DNA from: Ensifer adhaerens | GTDB taxonomy: Bacteria > Pseudomonadota > Alphaproteobacteria > Rhizobiales > Rhizobiaceae | Reading direction: 5' to 3' | Assembly: GCF_000697965.2 (NCBI RefSeq) | Contig: NZ_CP015880.1 | Location: forward strand, 186,001-250,000 | Length of the DNA stretch: 64,000 nucleotides | Shown: positions 25,095 to 35,189 of the stretch, in pieces | Numbering within the stretch: position 1 is the first letter of the stretch | Layout: each line of letters opens with the position of its first letter | Made by a program: the position numbers and the translations under genes | The notes under the pieces: model-generated | Database searches by the model: none | Seen by the model: the letters and a program-made list of their open reading frames with translations, nothing else | Told to the model about the DNA's origin: nothing

Positions 25095-25877
25095 TTATCC
25101 GCCGTAGATGTCGAAGTCGAAGTACTTCTTCGAGAACGTATCGTAGGTGCCGTTGTCGCGGATCGCCTTGATGGCGGCGTTGATCTTGTCCTTGAGCTCG
25201 GTTTCGCCCTTGCGCAGGCCGACGCCGACACCCGGGCCGATCACGGCGACGTCTTCGGCAACGTCGCCCTTGTATTCACAGCATTCCTTGCCCTGGTCGG
25301 TCGCCAGAAACGCCTTGAGCGCGATGGCATCCGCCTGCACCGCATCGAGGCGGCCGGCGGCGAGGTCGTTGTTGGCCTCGTCCTGCGTCTGGTATTCCTT
25401 GACCTCGACGCCCGCCGGCGCGAAGTGCTTTGCGGCATAGGCCTGGTGGACCGTCGAGACCTGGACGCCGAGCGTCTTGCCCTTCAGCCCTTCCGGCGAG
25501 GAGTTCATCTCGACGCCCTTGGTGCCGATGATGCCGGTCGGGGTGTTGTAGTACTTGTCGGAGAAATCGATGGTCTTCAGGCGCTCGTCGGTGATCGACA
25601 TCGAACTGATGATCATGTCGATCTTCTTCGACGTCAGTGCCGGAATGATGCCGTCCCAGGCAACCGGCGTCAGCACGCATTCGAGCTTGGCCTCGGCGCA
25701 CATTGCGTTCATGAACTCGACTTCCCAGCCTTCCCATTTGCCGCTGGCGTCAGGCGCTGTGAACGGCGGATAGGGCTCCGCTGCGACGCCGACCTTCAGC
25801 GCTTCCGCCGACGCCGCGACGCCGCCGCTCACGGCGATCGCCGCCGCAACGGCCAGGACTTTCAATGCCTTCTTCAT
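25095..25877 (-). CDS. polar amino-acid ABC transporter substrate-binding protein
   Basis: A 260-residue periplasmic binding protein with a signal peptide ending about Ala-Ser-Ala (residue 24) and the SBP family 3 pattern: VGVAAEPYPPF, GWEVEFMNAMC, AWDGIIPALTSKKIDMIISSMSIT with the ligand Arg in DERLKTIDFSDKYY, GVQVST, and a C-terminal DNGTYDTFSKKYF. These are features of the HisJ/ArgT/opine-binding group, consistent with a cationic amino acid or opine. AAGGGG precedes the ATG. It follows the ATPase gene by 36 bases. Confidence 0.9.
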   Translation of the reverse strand: MKKALKVLAVAAAIAVSGGVAASAEALKVGVAAEPYPPFTAPDASGKWEGWEVEFMNAMCAEAKLECVLTPVAWDGIIPALTSKKIDMIISSMSITDERLKTIDFSDKYYNTPTGIIGTKGVEMNSSPEGLKGKTLGVQVSTVHQAYAAKHFAPAGVEVKEYQTQDEANNDLAAGRLDAVQADAIALKAFLATDQGKECCEYKGDVAEDVAVIGPGVGVGLRKGETELKDKINAAIKAIRDNGTYDTFSKKYFDFDIYGG

Positions 25878-25913
25878 GCTGTTCCCCTTTTTGGTTGTTT
25901 AGCATTCAGGAAT

Positions 25914-26687
25914 TCAGTGAATGGAACTGATGAACTTCTTGAGCCTTTCCGATTTCGGTGCGCCGAAGATGGCCTCAGGCGGGCCCTGTTCTTCGATCAC
26001 GCCGTTGTGGAGGAAGACGATGTGGTTGGCGACGTCGCGCGCAAACTTCATCTCGTGGGTGACGAGGATCATCGTGCGCTTTTCGCGCGCGAGGTCCCCG
26101 ATGACAGTGAGAACTTCGCCGACGAGTTCGGGATCGAGTGCCGAGGTCGGCTCGTCGAAGAGCATGACGAGCGGCTGGATGGCAAGCGCCCGGGCGATCG
26201 CGGCGCGTTGCTGCTGGCCGCCGGAAAGGAAGGCCGGGTAGGCGTCGCGTTTCTCGTAGAGGCCGACGCGTTTCAGCAGGGTTTCGGCGGTGGCGACCGC
26301 TTCCGCCTTCGGCTTGCCGAGCACATGGATCGGCGCTTCGATGACGTTTTCAAGGATGGTCATGTGCTGCCAGAGATTGAAGCTCTGGAACACCATGCCG
26401 AGCTGGCTGCGGATGCGCTGGACCTGTTTGCGGTCCTCCGGCACCAGGCCGCCGCGACCGTCGGATTTCATCCGGATCTTTTCGCCATGCACGCTGACGC
26501 TACCGGCGGAGGGGAGTTCGAGGAGGTTGATGCAGCGAAGGAAAGTGGATTTGCCGGAACCGCTGCCGCCGATGATGGCGATCACGTCGCCCTGCTTCGC
26601 TGTGAGCGAAACTCCCTTCAGCACTTCCAATGGCCCGAAACGCTTGTGCAGGTCAGTGACCGCGATTGCCTGGGCCGCATCCGTCAT
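25914..26687 (-). CDS. polar amino-acid ABC transporter ATP-binding protein
   Basis: A 257-residue HisP/GlnQ-type ATPase with Walker A GGSGSGKS, the Q-loop in MVFQSFNLWQH, signature FLSGGQQQRAAIARAL, Walker B VMLFDEPTSALD and the switch His in TLVTHEMKF-like LVTHEMKFA. ATG at 26687 opens the domain. It is the first gene of the operon ATPase - binding protein - permease - permease - M20 amidohydrolase, transcribed divergently from a TetR regulator gene across 285 bases. Confidence 0.93.
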   Translation of the reverse strand: MTDAAQAIAVTDLHKRFGPLEVLKGVSLTAKQGDVIAIIGGSGSGKSTFLRCINLLELPSAGSVSVHGEKIRMKSDGRGGLVPEDRKQVQRIRSQLGMVFQSFNLWQHMTILENVIEAPIHVLGKPKAEAVATAETLLKRVGLYEKRDAYPAFLSGGQQQRAAIARALAIQPLVMLFDEPTSALDPELVGEVLTVIGDLAREKRTMILVTHEMKFARDVANHIVFLHNGVIEEQGPPEAIFGAPKSERLKKFISSIH

Positions 26688-26807
26688 CGGCGCGCCGCTC
26701 CCATGGCTCTGCGAGCTTTTTCTGTCAGCATCGAAACAGTTCCCCTGTCGTCTTCCGTGCGGCATCTTTGGCCTGTCACGGGTTTTTGTTGGCCGGCATG
26801 GTTGCAC

Positions 26808-26839
26808 TTGTGCCGCTATTGTTCAAGCGTATAATAATA
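26808..26839 (+). promoter_or_regulatory. candidate promoter and overlapping inverted repeat before TetR-aruHI
   Basis: TTGTGC (26808-26813), 16 bases, and a perfect TATAAT (26830-26835) form a good sigma-70-type promoter on the plus strand. An inverted repeat TATTGTT (26817-26823) with AATAATA (26833-26839), one mismatch, covers the -10 box and is a candidate TetR operator. The rest of the 285-base divergent region shows nothing else distinct. Confidence 0.5.
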
Positions 26840-26972
26840 GACGTCGTCGATTTTTTGACGCCCGCCGATCGTTCGATTTCCCGAAGGAGCCGCCCATGCC
26901 GCCGTTCTGGCCGAAGCCTTTGCCGACCGCGCCTGAACAGCATTTTGGGCCGGTTCGAGAGCAGAGTGCCGC

Positions 26973-27596
26973 ATGAACAGACGCAGTTTTCACCGCGCGC
27001 CGGAAGGCGAGCGCCGCCAGGAATTGATCGAAGCGACGCTCGACTGCATCTCGGAATTCGGGCTGAAGGGCGCAACCGTTCGGCAGATCGCAATCCGCGC
27101 CGGCGTGACCGCCGGGCTGGTGCGCCACTACTTCGAATCGAAGGACCAGATGGTTGCCGAGGCCTATCGCGCCGTCATCGCCTCGCTCACCGAAAAGGCG
27201 AGCAAGGTCGAGGGCGATCCGGAAACCCGGCTCCGGGATTTCATCGCGATCAACCTCACCGAGCCGGTGGCAGACAGCCGCAGCATCTCGCTCTGGGCCG
27301 CCTTCATCAGCCAGGTCCGGGTCGATTCGGTGCTGTCGGAGATCCACCGCGAAGGCTATCTCGCCTTTCGCAATTCGCTGCAGGAACTGCTTGCCGATTT
27401 CCTTGCGACCAAAGGCAAGCCGGCCGACGCCGAAACTTGCCGGGCCTTCGCCATCGCCATCAACGGGTTGGTCGACGGCCTCTGGGTCGAGGGCTGCCTT
27501 GCCGGCGATCTCTTTCGCGAAGGCGAGCTCGTCGCCATCGCCATGTCTTCGGTCGAAGCGCTGCTCGGCACGAAGATCGGAACTGCAAAACAATGA
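26973..27596 (+). CDS. TetR-family regulator of the arginine transaminase genes (BetI-like)
   Basis: This 207-residue protein has an N-terminal TetR helix-turn-helix (ATVRQIAIRAGVTAGLVRHYFESKDQ in two parts, about residues 36-60) and an all-helical ligand domain of the BetI-like type (Trp-Ala-Ala-Phe in helix 6, NGLVDGLWVEGCL near the end). It lies 17 bases upstream of the aminotransferase gene on the same strand and divergent from the ABC operon, so it probably controls one or both. The ligand is unknown, perhaps arginine or 2-ketoarginine. Confidence 0.85.
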   Translation: MNRRSFHRAPEGERRQELIEATLDCISEFGLKGATVRQIAIRAGVTAGLVRHYFESKDQMVAEAYRAVIASLTEKASKVEGDPETRLRDFIAINLTEPVADSRSISLWAAFISQVRVDSVLSEIHREGYLAFRNSLQELLADFLATKGKPADAETCRAFAIAINGLVDGLWVEGCLAGDLFREGELVAIAMSSVEALLGTKIGTAKQ

Positions 27597-27613
27597 AAAC
27601 GGGAGAAAGCACC

Positions 27614-28804
27614 ATGCGCTACGCGTCCATCACCGAACGTCTTGCCGATCTTGGTTCGGGCAAATGGTCGCTGCATATCCGTGCCCGCCAATTGAAGGCG
27701 AGTGGTGCCGACATCATCGAACTGACGATCGGCGAGCCGGATCTTCCGCCGGACCGCGCCCTGCTCGATGAATGCCAGCGCGCGATGAATGCGGGGCGCT
27801 ATCGCTACTCCAACGGCCGCGGTGAACCGACGGTCGTGGCGGCCGTCGCGGAGAAATACCGTCGTCGCCGTGCCGATGTGACGAACGAGAACGTGCTCTG
27901 CTTCCCCGGCACGCAGACGGCGCTCTTCGCCGTGATTCTCGGGTTGGCGGAGGCCGGCGATGCCGTTCTCGTCGGCGATCCGCTCTATGCGACCTATGAA
28001 GGCGTGATCCGCTCGACCGGCGCGCATCCGGTGCTGGTGCCGCTGAAGCCGGAATTCGGCTTCCACATGCAGGCCGAAGATCTGGAAAAAGCGATCACGC
28101 CGGAGAGCCGCGTGCTGCTGCTGAATACGCCACACAATCCGACCGGTGCCGTGCTGACGGCGGAAGAAATTGCCGCGATCGGCGAGGTCGCGCGCCGTCA
28201 CGATCTCTGGATCGTCTGCGACGAGGTCTATGAGGAGCTGGTGTTCGACGCCGTCTTTGCCTCGCCCTTCGACAATCCGGATTTCGCCGAACGCACGATC
28301 GTCGTCTCGTCGATCTCCAAATCGCACGCCGCGCCCGGCTTCCGCAGCGGCTGGGCGGTCGGCCCGGTCGAGTTCACCGAGCGGCTGCTGCCGGTCTCCG
28401 AAACGATGCTTTTCGGCACGCAGCCCTTCATCGCGGACATGACCGCCTATGCCCTGACGCATGACATCGATACGGCGCGCCGGATGCGCTTGTCCTATAA
28501 GTCGCGCGCCGCGCAGATCGTCGCCGGCCTTGCCGCGGCGCCCGGCATCGAGGTGTTCGCGCCGGAAGCCGGCATGTTCATCTTGATTGATGTTTCCGGA
28601 ACCGGTCTCGACGGCGATGCGTTTGCTTGGGCGCTGCTTGAAGAAGAGGGGGTTGCCGTCATGCCCGGATCGTCCTTTGGCGATGAAGCACAGAACTATC
28701 TGCGCGTCAGCCTGACCGTGCCCGATGGTGCCATCGACGAGGCCTGCCGCCGCATCTCCGCACTTGCCGAGCGGGCCAGCCTGCGCAAGGAGCGCTGCGC
28801 ATGA
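27614..28804 (+). CDS. aruH: arginine:pyruvate transaminase-like aminotransferase
   Basis: A 396-residue fold-type I aminotransferase. Its opening Met-Arg-Tyr-Ala-Ser-Ile-Thr-Glu-Arg matches the AruH pattern; other motifs are TIGEPDLPPD, TPHNPTGAV, DEVYEELVFD and the PLP Lys in SSISKSHAAPGFRSGW. AruH transfers the amino group of L-arginine to pyruvate, giving 2-ketoarginine and alanine. The ATG follows GGGAGAAAG. Its stop overlaps the start of the aruI-like decarboxylase (ATGA), the pairing that defines the arginine transaminase pathway in Pseudomonas, and this supports the substrate. Activity on other amino acids cannot be excluded. Confidence 0.82.
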   Translation: MRYASITERLADLGSGKWSLHIRARQLKASGADIIELTIGEPDLPPDRALLDECQRAMNAGRYRYSNGRGEPTVVAAVAEKYRRRRADVTNENVLCFPGTQTALFAVILGLAEAGDAVLVGDPLYATYEGVIRSTGAHPVLVPLKPEFGFHMQAEDLEKAITPESRVLLLNTPHNPTGAVLTAEEIAAIGEVARRHDLWIVCDEVYEELVFDAVFASPFDNPDFAERTIVVSSISKSHAAPGFRSGWAVGPVEFTERLLPVSETMLFGTQPFIADMTAYALTHDIDTARRMRLSYKSRAAQIVAGLAAAPGIEVFAPEAGMFILIDVSGTGLDGDAFAWALLEEEGVAVMPGSSFGDEAQNYLRVSLTVPDGAIDEACRRISALAERASLRKERCA

Positions 28805-30408
28805 CCATGGAAAGAACGGTTGGAGAAGTCCTGGTCGACCTGCTCGAGGCCAATGGCGTCGAGGTGGTTTTCGGCATTCCCGGCGTGCACACGGTCGAGC
28901 TCTACCGGGGCCTCGCTGCATCGAAGATCCGCCACGTGACGCCACGGCATGAACAGGGCGCCGGCTTCATGGCCGACGGCTATGCCCGCGTCAGCGGCAA
29001 GCCGGGCGTTGCCCTCGTCATCACCGGGCCCGGCCTCACGAACACCATCACGGCGATGGCGCAGGCGCGCCAGGATTCGATCCCGATGCTGGTGATTTCA
29101 GGCGTCAATCGCCGCGATTCGCTCGGCCATGGGCGCGGCCTGCTGCACGAGCTGCCCGACCAGCACGGCATGATGAAGACGCTGGCGCTCTATTCGCACA
29201 CGCTCCTCAATCCGGAAGACCTGCCTTTCGTCGTCGACCGCGCCTTCTCGGTGCTCGTCTCCGGTCGGCCGGGACCGGTGCATATCGAGATCCCGACCGA
29301 CGTGATGTCGGCGAAGATCACGCCGCAGGCGCTGCGGCCGGCAACGGCCACCCGACCGCGCTCCGACAGCGAGACGCTGCAGCGCGCGGCGATCCTCTGC
29401 GCCGACGCCTCGCGCCCGGTCATCATCTGCGGCGGCGGCGCCCTGACGGCGGAGGCGGAAGTTGCGGAGCTTGCCGAAAAGATCGGTGCGCCCGTCGTCA
29501 CCACTGTCAATGCTCGCGGCATGTTCTCGGGCAGTCCCTTGAGGGTTCCTGCGAGCCCCAGCCTGAAGGCGGTGCGGTCGCTGCTGAAGGAGGCCGACCT
29601 GGTGCTGGCGCTCGGCACCGAAATGGGCCAGACCGACTACGACATGTATGCCGATGGCGGCTTTCCGGCCCTGCGCAACCTGATCCGCACCGACATCGAT
29701 GCGGCGCAGCTCGCGCGCGGGCCGCATGCGGCGCTCTCCATCCTCTCCGGCGCCAAGGCGGCGACGGCGGGCATCCTCGCCTTTCTCCCCGGTCATGCTG
29801 CGAAGGATGGAGCGGGACGGGCCGAAACGGCGCGGAGGGCGGCGCTGAAGGAACTGACGCCGAAGATGCGGGCCGAGATCGGCATCATCGACACCATCTA
29901 CAAGTCTCTGCCGGATTGCACCGTCGTCGGCGACTCGACCCAGGCCGTCTATGCCGGCAACCTCTACTGTGATGCACCGCGGCAGCGTAGCTGGTTCAAT
30001 TCGGCGACCGGTTACGGTTCTCTGGGCTATGCGCCGCCAGCAGCCGTCGGTGCAGCCGTCGCCGATCCGTCTCGGCCGGTCGTCTGTCTCGTCGGCGACG
30101 GTGGCTTCCAGTTTTCGCTCGCTGAAATCGGGTCTGCCGTCGATGCGCAGGCGCAGGTCATCTTCCTCGTCTGGAACAATGACGGCTACCAGGAAATCGA
30201 AAGCTACATGGTCGATGCCGGCGTTACGCCGGAGGGCGTCAAGCCTTCGGCGCCGGACTTCCTGATGGCGGCGAAGGCCTATGGCGTCGAGGGACGGCGG
30301 CTTGCTTCCGTCGCCGATCTCTCACAGGCGCTCGCCGAGGCGGCGAAGCGCAAGGGACCGTCGCTTATCGAGATCCACGAGCGGCGAACGAGCGGCATCA
30401 CGGCCTGA
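28801..30408 (+). CDS. aruI: ThDP-dependent 2-ketoarginine (5-guanidino-2-oxopentanoate) decarboxylase
   Basis: This 535-residue enzyme resembles large subunits of acetolactate synthase: N-terminal pyrimidine domain with the catalytic Glu in TPRHEQGAGFMADGYAR, a central domain (GPVHIEIPTDV onward) and a C-terminal ThDP domain with the GDG(x)nNN Mg site (VGDGGFQFSLAEIG ... NNDGYQEIE). The GPGLTNTITAM and VNRRDSLG region fits the AruI group, which decarboxylates 2-ketoarginine to 4-guanidinobutyraldehyde. It is coupled to the aminotransferase by a 4-base overlap. The downstream dehydrogenase and guanidinobutyrase are not in the window. Confidence 0.83.
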   Translation: MTMERTVGEVLVDLLEANGVEVVFGIPGVHTVELYRGLAASKIRHVTPRHEQGAGFMADGYARVSGKPGVALVITGPGLTNTITAMAQARQDSIPMLVISGVNRRDSLGHGRGLLHELPDQHGMMKTLALYSHTLLNPEDLPFVVDRAFSVLVSGRPGPVHIEIPTDVMSAKITPQALRPATATRPRSDSETLQRAAILCADASRPVIICGGGALTAEAEVAELAEKIGAPVVTTVNARGMFSGSPLRVPASPSLKAVRSLLKEADLVLALGTEMGQTDYDMYADGGFPALRNLIRTDIDAAQLARGPHAALSILSGAKAATAGILAFLPGHAAKDGAGRAETARRAALKELTPKMRAEIGIIDTIYKSLPDCTVVGDSTQAVYAGNLYCDAPRQRSWFNSATGYGSLGYAPPAAVGAAVADPSRPVVCLVGDGGFQFSLAEIGSAVDAQAQVIFLVWNNDGYQEIESYMVDAGVTPEGVKPSAPDFLMAAKAYGVEGRRLASVADLSQALAEAAKRKGPSLIEIHERRTSGITA

Positions 30409-30426
30409 GCAACGACAACCACGAAA

Positions 30427-30453
30427 CGGGCCGGATTTGACTTTTCCGGCCCG
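30427..30453 (+). terminator. hairpin after aruI
   Basis: A 9-bp stem CGGGCCGGA / TCCGGCCCG with a 9-base loop lies 18 bases after the aruI stop. No T-run is present. TTGACT at 30437-30442, inside the loop, might instead be a -35 box for the next genes. Confidence 0.45.
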
Positions 30454-30573
30454 GAATGGTGTTAAAGGCGCCCATGCTCGATTCCGGCCACGTTCTCTAG
30501 GTAAGGTCGGGCATTCGGGCTCAATTTTCGTCTCGCTGGCGTGCAATCGCCAGGGAAAGGGACCGCGTCCTCG

Positions 30574-30981
30574 ATGGACCGCATGGGTGGTGGCAGCAAG
30601 AACATACAGGCCGGCCGGCTTCTCGCTGTGCTGTGGCTGTTCTGCGCCTCCTTCGCAATGCAGGTCATCTCGGTCGGACAGAGCATCCCGTCCCGTTCGG
30701 CCTCCGGTGCCCAGGCCGGCAACGTCACCGACACCGGTTCGACTGACCGTCCCGCCGCCCGGCAACTCTCGCGGGCGACACCGCTTTCAGACCTTCGGTT
30801 TACGGCCGAGCGCAAGGACGCCAAGTCCGCGGCCGATGATGGCTTGCCGGCGCTCTTGCCGGCATCGCTCGAACTCGAACTTCCCCGTTCGTCGGACGGG
30901 CGGATTTTCCGCGAGTTCGCTGCGTATCTTGGCGGGGCCTCGAACCCTGGCCCCCATATTCGCGCGCCTCCCGGCGCCTGA
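30574..30981 (+). CDS. hypothetical membrane-anchored protein upstream of secDF
   Basis: A 135-residue frame on the secDF strand. It has one hydrophobic segment (Leu-Leu-Ala-Val-Leu-Trp-Leu-Phe-Cys-Ala, about residues 15-35) after a short basic N-terminus, then a polar, Ala/Ser/Arg-rich tail; this would be a type II membrane or secreted protein. GGAAAGGGA lies about 12 bases upstream of the ATG. I recognise no family. The gap between aruI and secDF (30409-31092) holds nothing else convincing, and no gene opposes this frame, but random GC-rich frames of this length exist, so support is moderate. Confidence 0.45.
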   Translation: MDRMGGGSKNIQAGRLLAVLWLFCASFAMQVISVGQSIPSRSASGAQAGNVTDTGSTDRPAARQLSRATPLSDLRFTAERKDAKSAADDGLPALLPASLELELPRSSDGRIFREFAAYLGGASNPGPHIRAPPGA

Positions 30982-31092
30982 TCCACAACGCGGATTTTGG
31001 CTGGCTGGCGGCTTCGGCTGCAGCTCTGCCCTTTATGAAACAAGCCCTGACGACGCGCCCCGTGCCCGCGCAGGCTCCTCTGGAACCACAAC

Positions 31093-33633
<2,541 letters not shown>

Positions 33634-33661
33634 CATCCGGCACTGGAACACAAAACGTGAA

Positions 33662-33690
33662 GGGGCGGCCCGACGGGCCGCCCCTTTTTT
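33662..33690 (+). terminator. Rho-independent terminator of secDF
   Basis: GGGGCGGCCC and GGGCCGCCCC form a 10-bp GC stem with a 3-base loop followed by six T. This is one of the clearest terminators in the window. Confidence 0.92.
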
Positions 33691-34146
33691 GTCCGAATGT
33701 GCTGTCTTTATCCACCCGTGCCTTGCAGACTGATTCTTCGCTTCCTAAATAGCGTAGGTCTCCGGCTCCGGAACGGGTGGATGGATTTTGCGTACATCGC
33801 CCCTTGAATTTAAAGGGTGAAGAAATTTTTTCTGCGTCTTCATCTTTTTAATTGACGGAATTGGTAGATTATTCTAGTTTGCCACTACGTGAACGCGGGG
33901 AGTCCGCCTCACGGTTGTTCATCGAACGCTCCGGCATTGCTGATGCCGGGCCAGCCAAAGGAGTGTGACATGTCCGAAACCGTCTCGACCGCCGCCTTCT
34001 TCGGCACGCGTCTCCTTTGTCGCGCAACAGAGAAAAAATGGCTCATTCGCAATCTTTGCCGAATGTGACCTTCGAACCCCTCGAACTTTATCTTTTGCCG
34101 AAATTGAAAGTTTCCGCGCCGACAGCGTGGATGGAGCGTTATTTGT
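33691..34146. other. AT-rich intergenic region downstream of secDF
   Basis: These 456 bases are distinctly more AT-rich than the surroundings (especially 33790-33890, with runs of A and T and a TTGACG at about 33853). They contain a small hairpin CCGGCAT / ATGCCGG (33931-33949) and a 32-codon frame with a good ribosome site, listed separately. No conserved gene is recognised; a small RNA or promoter region for the following small genes is possible. Confidence 0.5.
33970..34068 (+). CDS. possible 32-residue peptide gene
   Basis: ATG at 33970 is preceded by AAAGGAG with ideal spacing, and the frame encodes 32 residues (Met-Ser-Glu-Thr-Val-Ser-Thr-Ala-Ala-Phe-Phe at the start, basic and Cys-containing at the end). 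No family is recognised. The ribosome site is better than for many real genes here, but the frame is too short to judge by composition. It may be a leader peptide for the gene at 34147. Confidence 0.3.
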   Translation: MSETVSTAAFFGTRLLCRATEKKWLIRNLCRM

Positions 34147-34359
34147 ATGAGCAAGCAGGTTATCGAATTTGGCGGCGAAGCCGTCGGCGTTGTTGTCCCG
34201 GATGAAGATCGCTTCAAGTTCCTGGCGGTGAAGTATCACGTCTGGGACCTGGACGCGAAGCGCTTCGGCTCGGCCGATGAAGCGCGCGCCGCAATCCGGC
34301 AGCTGTTGGCCCACCAGGCCGTCCAGGCCAAGCGGCAGAACCACAGCGCCGCTGCCTGA
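34147..34359 (+). CDS. small conserved-looking protein of unknown function
   Basis: A 70-residue protein beginning Met-Ser-Lys-Gln-Val-Ile-Glu-Phe-Gly-Gly-Glu, with a mixed beta/alpha pattern (VGVVVPDED, FLAVKYHVWDLD) and a helical C-terminal half that resembles small rhizobial proteins of unknown role. It has no signal peptide or membrane helix, so it is cytoplasmic. The ribosome site is weak. A perfect 11-bp hairpin follows 19 bases after the stop, supporting a real transcription unit. Confidence 0.65.
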   Translation: MSKQVIEFGGEAVGVVVPDEDRFKFLAVKYHVWDLDAKRFGSADEARAAIRQLLAHQAVQAKRQNHSAAA

Positions 34360-34378
34360 AGCCGCACTTGAAGCGGAT

Positions 34379-34404
34379 GAGAAAAGCCGGTTTCGGCTTT
34401 TCTC
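34379..34404 (+). terminator. terminator hairpin after small gene
   Basis: GAGAAAAGCCG and CGGCTTTTCTC form a perfect 11-bp stem around GTTT, flanked by GGATG / GCATCC-like bases. The right arm contains TTTT. It belongs to the same style of rhizobial palindrome as the one at 19408-19455. Confidence 0.6.
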
Positions 34405-34484
34405 CCGCATCCACCGCGAAGACATCCGCAAATCTTGCCGCATCGGCCGCACGCAATTGCCCGCGACATCGGTCAATTCCCCAC

Positions 34485-34531
34485 TATAATTATATGTTGG
34501 CAGTACGTTTCTTGTGCTATGCCAATATATA
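34485..34531 (+). promoter_or_regulatory. -10 box and inverted-repeat operator of the second Rrf2 gene
   Basis: A perfect TATAAT at 34485-34490 is followed at once by an inverted repeat: TATATGTTGGCA (34491-34502) and TGCCAATATATA (34520-34531) match at 11 of 12 positions across a 17-base spacer. No good -35 is visible. The location, about 60 bases before the ATG, fits an autoregulatory operator. Confidence 0.5.
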
Positions 34532-34592
34532 TTTGCATTTGCGCGGATGATTCCCGTTTTCTGGGGTGCCGCCGCAGGGAAAGCGTGCCGGA

Positions 34593-35045
34593 ATGCTGAC
34601 GAAGAAGGGAAAGTACGGACTGAAGGCCTTGGTCGATCTTGCTCGGCTGGAGCCGGGGGAAACTGCCTTCATTACCGAGATCGCGCAGCGCAACAATATC
34701 CCGAAGAAGTTCCTGGACACGATCCTGCTTGAGCTGCGCAACGCCGGCATGCTGCGCTCGAAAAAGGGGCCTGGCGGCGGCTACTCGCTCTCGCGGCCCG
34801 CTTCGGAAATCCGTATCGGTCACGTGATCCGCACGCTGGACGGGCCGCTTGCGCCGATCCGCTGTGCGAGCCGCACGGCCTACGAGGTCTGCGAAGATTG
34901 TAACGATCCCGAGACCTGTCAGGTGCGGGTGTCGATGACGACGGTCCGTGATGCCGTTGCCGCCATTCTTGATTCGATGACGCTCGAAGAATTCGCGGCC
35001 GACAAGTCGATGCCGCTGGAAATGGAAGAAAAGCGCGCCGGCTGA
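34593..35045 (+). CDS. Rrf2-family transcriptional regulator with four clustered cysteines
   Basis: This 150-residue protein has the Rrf2 winged helix (KKGKYGLKALVDLARL, IPKKFLDTILLEL, wing GPGGGYSLSRP). Its sensor loop has Cys residues in RCAS, YEVCEDC and ETCQ, a pattern that could ligate an Fe-S cluster, as in IscR or NsrR, though a CymR-like cysteine-metabolism role is also possible. ATG at 34593 follows CAGGGAAAG. It is not RirA, whose sequence differs. It lies 144 bases upstream of kpsF on the same strand, but control of kpsF is not shown. Confidence 0.87.
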   Translation: MLTKKGKYGLKALVDLARLEPGETAFITEIAQRNNIPKKFLDTILLELRNAGMLRSKKGPGGGYSLSRPASEIRIGHVIRTLDGPLAPIRCASRTAYEVCEDCNDPETCQVRVSMTTVRDAVAAILDSMTLEEFAADKSMPLEMEEKRAG

Positions 35046-35189
35046 CGAAAACGCCGCGGTTCACGCCAGTTTTCCCCCGAACTCTGCTTCCAAGACTTGG
35101 TTTGCCAAGAAAAAGCGCTTATCTGCCGTCAATGGTCTGGCGGGCAAATTCGTGCCTGTTGCTTAAGTCTTCGCAGAATTGGGGTCATC

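Noticed and set aside
34593..35045. Assignment of this Rrf2 protein as the iron regulator RirA
   Set aside because: Its N-terminal helix, wing and cysteine spacing differ from what I know of rhizobial RirA, so it is left as an unnamed Rrf2 protein.
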